Source of the DNA: Mixophyes australis
Taxonomy: Eukaryota; Chordata; Amphibia; Anura; Limnodynastidae
Assembly (NCBI GenBank): GCA_036250195.1
Contig: JAVHZZ010000002.1
Coordinates: 64,074,705-64,138,704 of the forward strand
DNA length: 64,000 bases
Direction: 5' to 3'
The position numbers and the translations under genes were made by a program. Under the pieces are notes generated by a model. That model saw nothing but the letters and a program-made list of their open reading frames with translations, did no database searches and was not told the origin of the DNA. Below, piece by piece: positions 59,916 to 64,000 of the stretch. Position 1 is the first letter of the stretch. The number at the start of each line of letters is the position of its first letter.

Positions 59916-61913
59916 CATAAAAACAAAACATCATCGGTACTGTGCCATAAAAGATTTACAACTTCAAACAATGCCTGAGGAAAGGGAAAGGGAAGAGGGA
60001 GTGCAAGGGAGTGGACAGGACCAGTGTATGAGGGCAAACCTGGTCTCTAGTGCTGGCTGGGAGACATAGGATGGGCGCCAGTGGCAGGGAGAGGCCGGGC
60101 AAGGGTGAGACACCATTATGGGGAAGTGATTAGGGAGGCGGGACCAAGTTAGATGGCCCTGCTTGGAGGGGGTGTCCCCACCGTCCCAGTTTCTGGGTCT
60201 AGTAATCTGGTTTAAAGACACAGCGGGAATGTCGTAAAGACACAAGAACAGTTTGCCACAGAAACCTGGAAGTCACAGTGGGCAGTACCTTGATATTGAG
60301 CCAAGAAAGGGAACAATGAAGCTAAATTAAGCATTATGAAAACACCGGGTCCGATAAGAAACACAGTTAAATAGCGCTATAACAGAAAAAACCAACACAA
60401 GAAAAATGACTCTCCCAGGTCTACATGAAAGGACCCAAAACCAGCAGTCTGTCATGTAAAGTGAGGGAAAATGTGGCAAAATGACTCTGTAAAAGAGTCC
60501 ACAGGCAGCATCTGTCAAGGAGGTGGAACTGGGTCAGGTCACAGTCGACCACTTGGTGGTCGGGAGCTTCCTAGCTGTCAAAGTAGGCCCCGGGGACCCG
60601 GAATCAAGGCAAATCATGGAGGGACAAGTGAGCAGGGCCAGGGCAAGAAGGCCCAGAGTCTCAAGAAGGCTGAGAGCATCATCCAGAGTGGAGCTTGCTC
60701 TGGTGCCAAAGAAGAATGTGGAAAGGGAAGCACTATCGATAGCGGATTTTATTGTCTCTAAGCACTGTCGTGACCGGTTTCATCTCCCTCCTTTTGAGAA
60801 GGGTGAGTGGGGAAATATCCTGGCAAATCTGCAAGGAGACTCCATCAAATAAGATTGGTTCAATCTTACGGGATTCTTGCAGATAGTCAGAAAGGAGGAG
60901 ATCATACCGCACAAGGTATATCATCAATTATAGATCCCTATATGAGTGGATGAATATACCACCTCATATCCCAGAGTATTTAATTATAGAGGAACTGCTG
61001 AGTGGTGCACCCCAACACTGTAAGAATACTCATACACAAAGTAGGGAAAGACATGGCAAAAAAGGGGCACTCAGAATCTATAAGTGGAAAGGCAATTAAT
61101 GAAATAAAACATAAGCTTTATTATTATCTGTAAAATATAGTGTGCTTCTCCTGATGAGAGAAAACTAGCAAAATATTAAAAACCAAAACATACAAAGTGA
61201 ATTAAAATTGCAGATCAACTGTGGTCCTGTCTAAATTATTGTAAAGTATATAGGACAATTAAACTTCATATATACAGTCCAATGTAATACATTTGTCCAC
61301 TAAATCATTTGTCGTTATATATAATATAATAAGGAGCTACTCATCTTCTGTATATCAGATAATTCCAATATCTAGCTCTGAGAAATTATATGTCTTATAT
61401 TCTTTATGTTATAATAGAATTCAAGATAATTGGATTAATTCTTATAAGGAGTTTCAATTGATTTAATATATAGTCTGATAGATACAGTTAATACTCCGTT
61501 TTGCAATAATATCTCAACTTTCAAAATAGAACACAGATCTATCCTATTATTTTGTCTTGCAGGCTTAATAAAATATTTCTCCAAAATGATGGTCTTTATT
61601 TGGTGTGTTTTTTATTGTTTCATTCATCATCTGTGAAAATTGTACACCAGACAGTCTAGTTTTTAATAGCCAAATGTCAATCCAACATTAATACACAGGG
61701 TTGAATCCTTTTAGTAATGCCAGAGTTCAAATACTCCCCAGCCTGAATATACGAAGGTTTGGTTTCTCCATTTACAACCTATAAGGTTAATAGGATTAGC
61801 AATCTAAACAGCACAGTCTGCCTGTCAGCTGTGCACTATTATGCAGCACCGAGAGACTGCTGGTTAACCCAAGGTTGTGGTAAACCCTAAATGCAAAGCT
61901 GTAATTCCTTCGT
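59916..61913. other. Unassigned part of the copy B insertion
   Basis: A plus-strand frame at 60523-60852 (ending ADFIVSKHCRDRFHLPPF and so on) is open for 109 codons, but no family was recognised, and its neighbourhood is repeat DNA. 61040-61700 is AT-rich without visible structure. Confidence 0.35.
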
Positions 61914-62367
61914 TCACAAAACTTTAGTCAGTGTGATTAATTTCTTGCAGAACCACCTCCTTAGTAGAATACTAGTGGCAGTGGAGGATGACATCTCGGG
62001 GTTGAGAAGCTTCCTGGAAGCGTGGACATCCAGAGTGGTTGGATCCATATCTTCAGGGATGCCCCTGATATGCAAGTTGTTACACTGGGCCCTGTTTTCT
62101 TGATCCTTTTGCTGTTCCTGTAGGCGTAGCATATCCTGCTTCAGGCGCTGCAGGTCAGTGTCCATAGCCCAATAAGAGGCTATAACCTCATCAACCTTGG
62201 ATTCAAGGTGGTCAGTCCTGTCTCCAAAGTCAGACAGTTCAGCAGTCAATAGCTTAATGCACTTCTGCCTGGACCGATCTTGTCTCTGTTACTTTGTGCA
62301 ATAAGGATCGTAGATCTTTATGCATCTGCGGGGAGCTTACGGAGTCATCAGAGCCATCTATAGACAT
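61914..62367 (-). pseudogene. L1 ORF1 N-terminal fragment
   Basis: ATG at 62365-62367 opens MSIDGSDDSVSSPQMHKDLR. After stops and a frame change, a coiled-coil-like stretch (DHLESKVDEVIASY, LQRLKQDMLRLQEQ) leads to CNNLHIRGIPEDMDP, the start of the ORF1 RRM. The rest of the RRM and the C-terminal domain are missing. It is a different L1 family from that at 30089-31163. Confidence 0.75.
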
Positions 62368-63399
62368 TTTGTGCAAGTGTGTAAACTATAAGGAATAGAA
62401 GGCAAAATAAGCAGTTGCAGAGCAGTCCGCAATGGGGATAGAAGAAAAGGCAGATAGAGCTAATGTGTTTTTGGTGCTCTATTTCAGCTTTTCCAATTGG
62501 TTTTTGATCGTTATATTTATATATTGGACATTAAATTTATTATTTATCTATTTTCCATGTGACACAGCTCTGATTCTCCATATCATTTTCCTCTATTCAC
62601 ATATCTGTTTTGTTTGTGCGCTTGGGATTATTACCAGAGTTCACTATTTGAAGAGGTTGGTATTGCCCCTATTTTTTTATTTTTCCTATCTAGCAGCACC
62701 ATTTCTGAATAGTATCATATCAGGTGACAGCGCAGTGCTAGTAATACTCCATTGAAAAAAGAAAAATGTTGTCCGACACTCCAAAACAAACAATATATAA
62801 ATCACTATGTGCCAGAATATACATAAAGAAGAATTTTGTGCAAAGTATAGCTATATTAAGTTAATCTCCTGTAGATGAGTACCTAGCCAGTGAAACAAAT
62901 ATATATTCAGTGTGTCACATTTAAAACCTATTATGCACAAAATGCGCCTTTATGTATACATAGTGACTTATAATGATTTATATATTGTTTGTTTCTGAGC
63001 GCCAGACAACATTTTTCTTTTGTTTGCACAATAATTTTACATGTGTCTATCCATTTAATACTACATGTTCTGCATGTTTAGGAGTTGGGACCAATATCCC
63101 CTGTAAACTCTAATTCTCAGCCTGTGGTATGTATAACTCAAGGATTACACTAGTCTGTTAAATTTAACTAAAAGGAAATAAAATTTCTATTCATATAGAA
63201 CTAAACGGAAAAAAAACAAATCACCAGATGAATGTTTTTAAAAACACTTAAATGCACAAAGAGTGGCTTAGTATAAATTTACTCTGATTAAGGTGGTCTT
63301 TAAATTCATGTGTGGCACCTTTACCTTCGCACAGGGGTATATAAAAAATTGCACAACTCTCCTCACAGCTGAGCATTTGAAAAGGGAAGAGAGAACAGG

Positions 63400-64000
63400 G
63401 GGTAAATGTATCAAGGTCCGATTTTGACAGCGTGTTAAAATCGCGGCAAATCGCGGGTGATAACCCGCGATTTTAGTAAAAAAAACCTGAAATGTATCAA
63501 GCTGCGATTTTGACCCTCATCTTCAAAATAGCTGGTTATCTCTGGCGATTTGCTGCGATGTAAACACTCCCGTGTTTAGCTAACTCTCCTGTGTTGTAGC
63601 AGCAAGTTGTAAACACATCACTGTTACCACTGCCTGTCATACAGCTACCGGAACTCCGGCAGCTGTAAAAACTGTAAAGAATAGATGAAAGTTCAAAAAC
63701 AAAAAAAAAGCGTAGGGTCCCCCCTCTATTCCTGCTTAACCCTAGTGCTGCCTGACTACTGCTGGTTCCGTCAAAATCGGGGAAAAATATTGCGTGGGGT
63801 CCCCCCGATTTTCACTTAACCAGCACTAGGCAAACCAGCCGGGGTTGGTGGCACTAGAGAAGTGGAACACGCAGCAGGGGTTCCCCTGCCATAATGACTA
63901 ACCAACCCCAGGCTCTTCAGCGCTGGGCTGGATTTCCTAGGAAGCGGGGTCTGCCGAATAAAATGAGCCGTCCCCCCCCCCACCCCCTAGAGACACCCAG
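63400..64000. mobile_element. MITE of the gggggtaaatgtatcaag family, running off the window
   Basis: Insertion begins right after gagagaacag, where copy A (4485-4495) continues with tctaatgag. It starts ggggtaaatgtatcaaggtc, has hairpins at 63436-63475 (gcgattt and taacccgcgatttta inversions) and repeated ggggtccccccgatttt and agcagcaggggttcccctgc words. The right end is outside the window or unclear. Confidence 0.6.

Larger units (their letters stand above)
59098..63030 (-). mobile_element. L1-containing insertion, absent from copy A
   Basis: Copy A continues across this point (about 3955-4095) with little sequence, so about 3.9 kb was inserted in copy B. The left edge looks like an L1 3' end on the minus strand (ctttattttgacaggagac with a purine-rich 3' region to 59390). 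ORF1 remnants lie at 61914-62367. A V-SINE (59605-59915) and other repeats are nested inside. ORF2 is not visible, so the L1 is internally deleted or the block is composite. A poly-G run sits at 59429-59446. Confidence 0.6.
55985..63399. repeat. Segmental duplication, copy B (paralogous to 1-4560)
   Basis: This has the same order and orientation as copy A, with about 2.9 kb of extra length from insertions at 56173-56328, 56514-57446 and 59098-63030, and without the 593-bp hairpin element of copy A. Copy A lacks all three, which gives empty-site evidence for each. Alignable parts differ by frequent substitutions and small indels, so the duplication is not very recent. Confidence 0.85.

Noticed and set aside
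60523..60852. 109-codon frame within the copy B insertion
   Set aside because: No family recognised, sits in repeat-rich DNA, and another frame overlaps it at similar length; left as unassigned.
53100..64000. miR-15/miR-16 cluster expected near TRIM13 in vertebrates
   Set aside because: I looked by eye for tagcagcac seeds on both strands; the one at 62692 is not followed by the mature sequence and has no hairpin.

Overview
The window is vertebrate nuclear DNA, most probably from a frog (Anura). The evidence is a recognisable TRIM13-type gene embedded in a dense mix of L2 and L1 LINEs, V-type SINEs with L2-like tails, Gypsy-like LTR pieces, many hAT and Harbinger-type MITEs and long TA microsatellites. 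Nothing looks prokaryotic. Most long open frames are transposon-derived or are read through tandem repeats.

Layout. 1-4560 is one copy (A) of a duplicated segment; its partner (copy B) lies at 55985-63399, directly downstream of the TRIM13-like coding exon (53946-55094). The duplication is direct, so a sister TRIM13 copy may lie just left of the window. 4.6-14.9 kb holds non-autonomous DNA transposons, minisatellites and L2 pieces. 14.9-19.1 kb holds a nearly intact reverse-strand L2 with an EN-RT frame and a 2A-like GDISPNPGP motif. 22.16-24.79 kb is a long inverted repeat split by a 1568-bp solo-LTR-like insertion with a 5-bp target-site duplication. 25.5-32.2 kb is a decayed, nearly full-length reverse-strand L1. 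32.6-40.0 kb is mixed repeats, including a short exon-like block encoding the first half of an extended PHD finger (38027-38170).

The most striking object is a complete 11.94-kb hAT transposon at 40069-52007. It has a perfect 8-bp target-site duplication (tatataac), matching termini (tagggatg), and an uninterrupted 998-codon BED-zinc-finger/hAT transposase on the minus strand. Two-thirds of its length is internal tandem repeats: about 51 units of 77-79 bp arranged in a four-unit higher-order repeat, about three and a half units of a 543-bp macro-repeat, and five 294-bp promoter-side repeats. Some of these repeats carry fragments of the element's own transposase gene, so the satellite seems to have grown from the transposon itself.

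The duplicated flanks give natural empty and filled sites. They date several insertions to after the duplication and fix their boundaries: a TA-target element with a G-rich minisatellite, a 156-bp hAT MITE, an L1-containing insertion, and a 593-bp element made almost wholly of consecutive hairpins. The only host coding sequence supported with confidence is TRIM13. The ePHD-like exon and a possible KCNRG-like terminal exon are weaker. No tRNA, rRNA or CRISPR features were seen.
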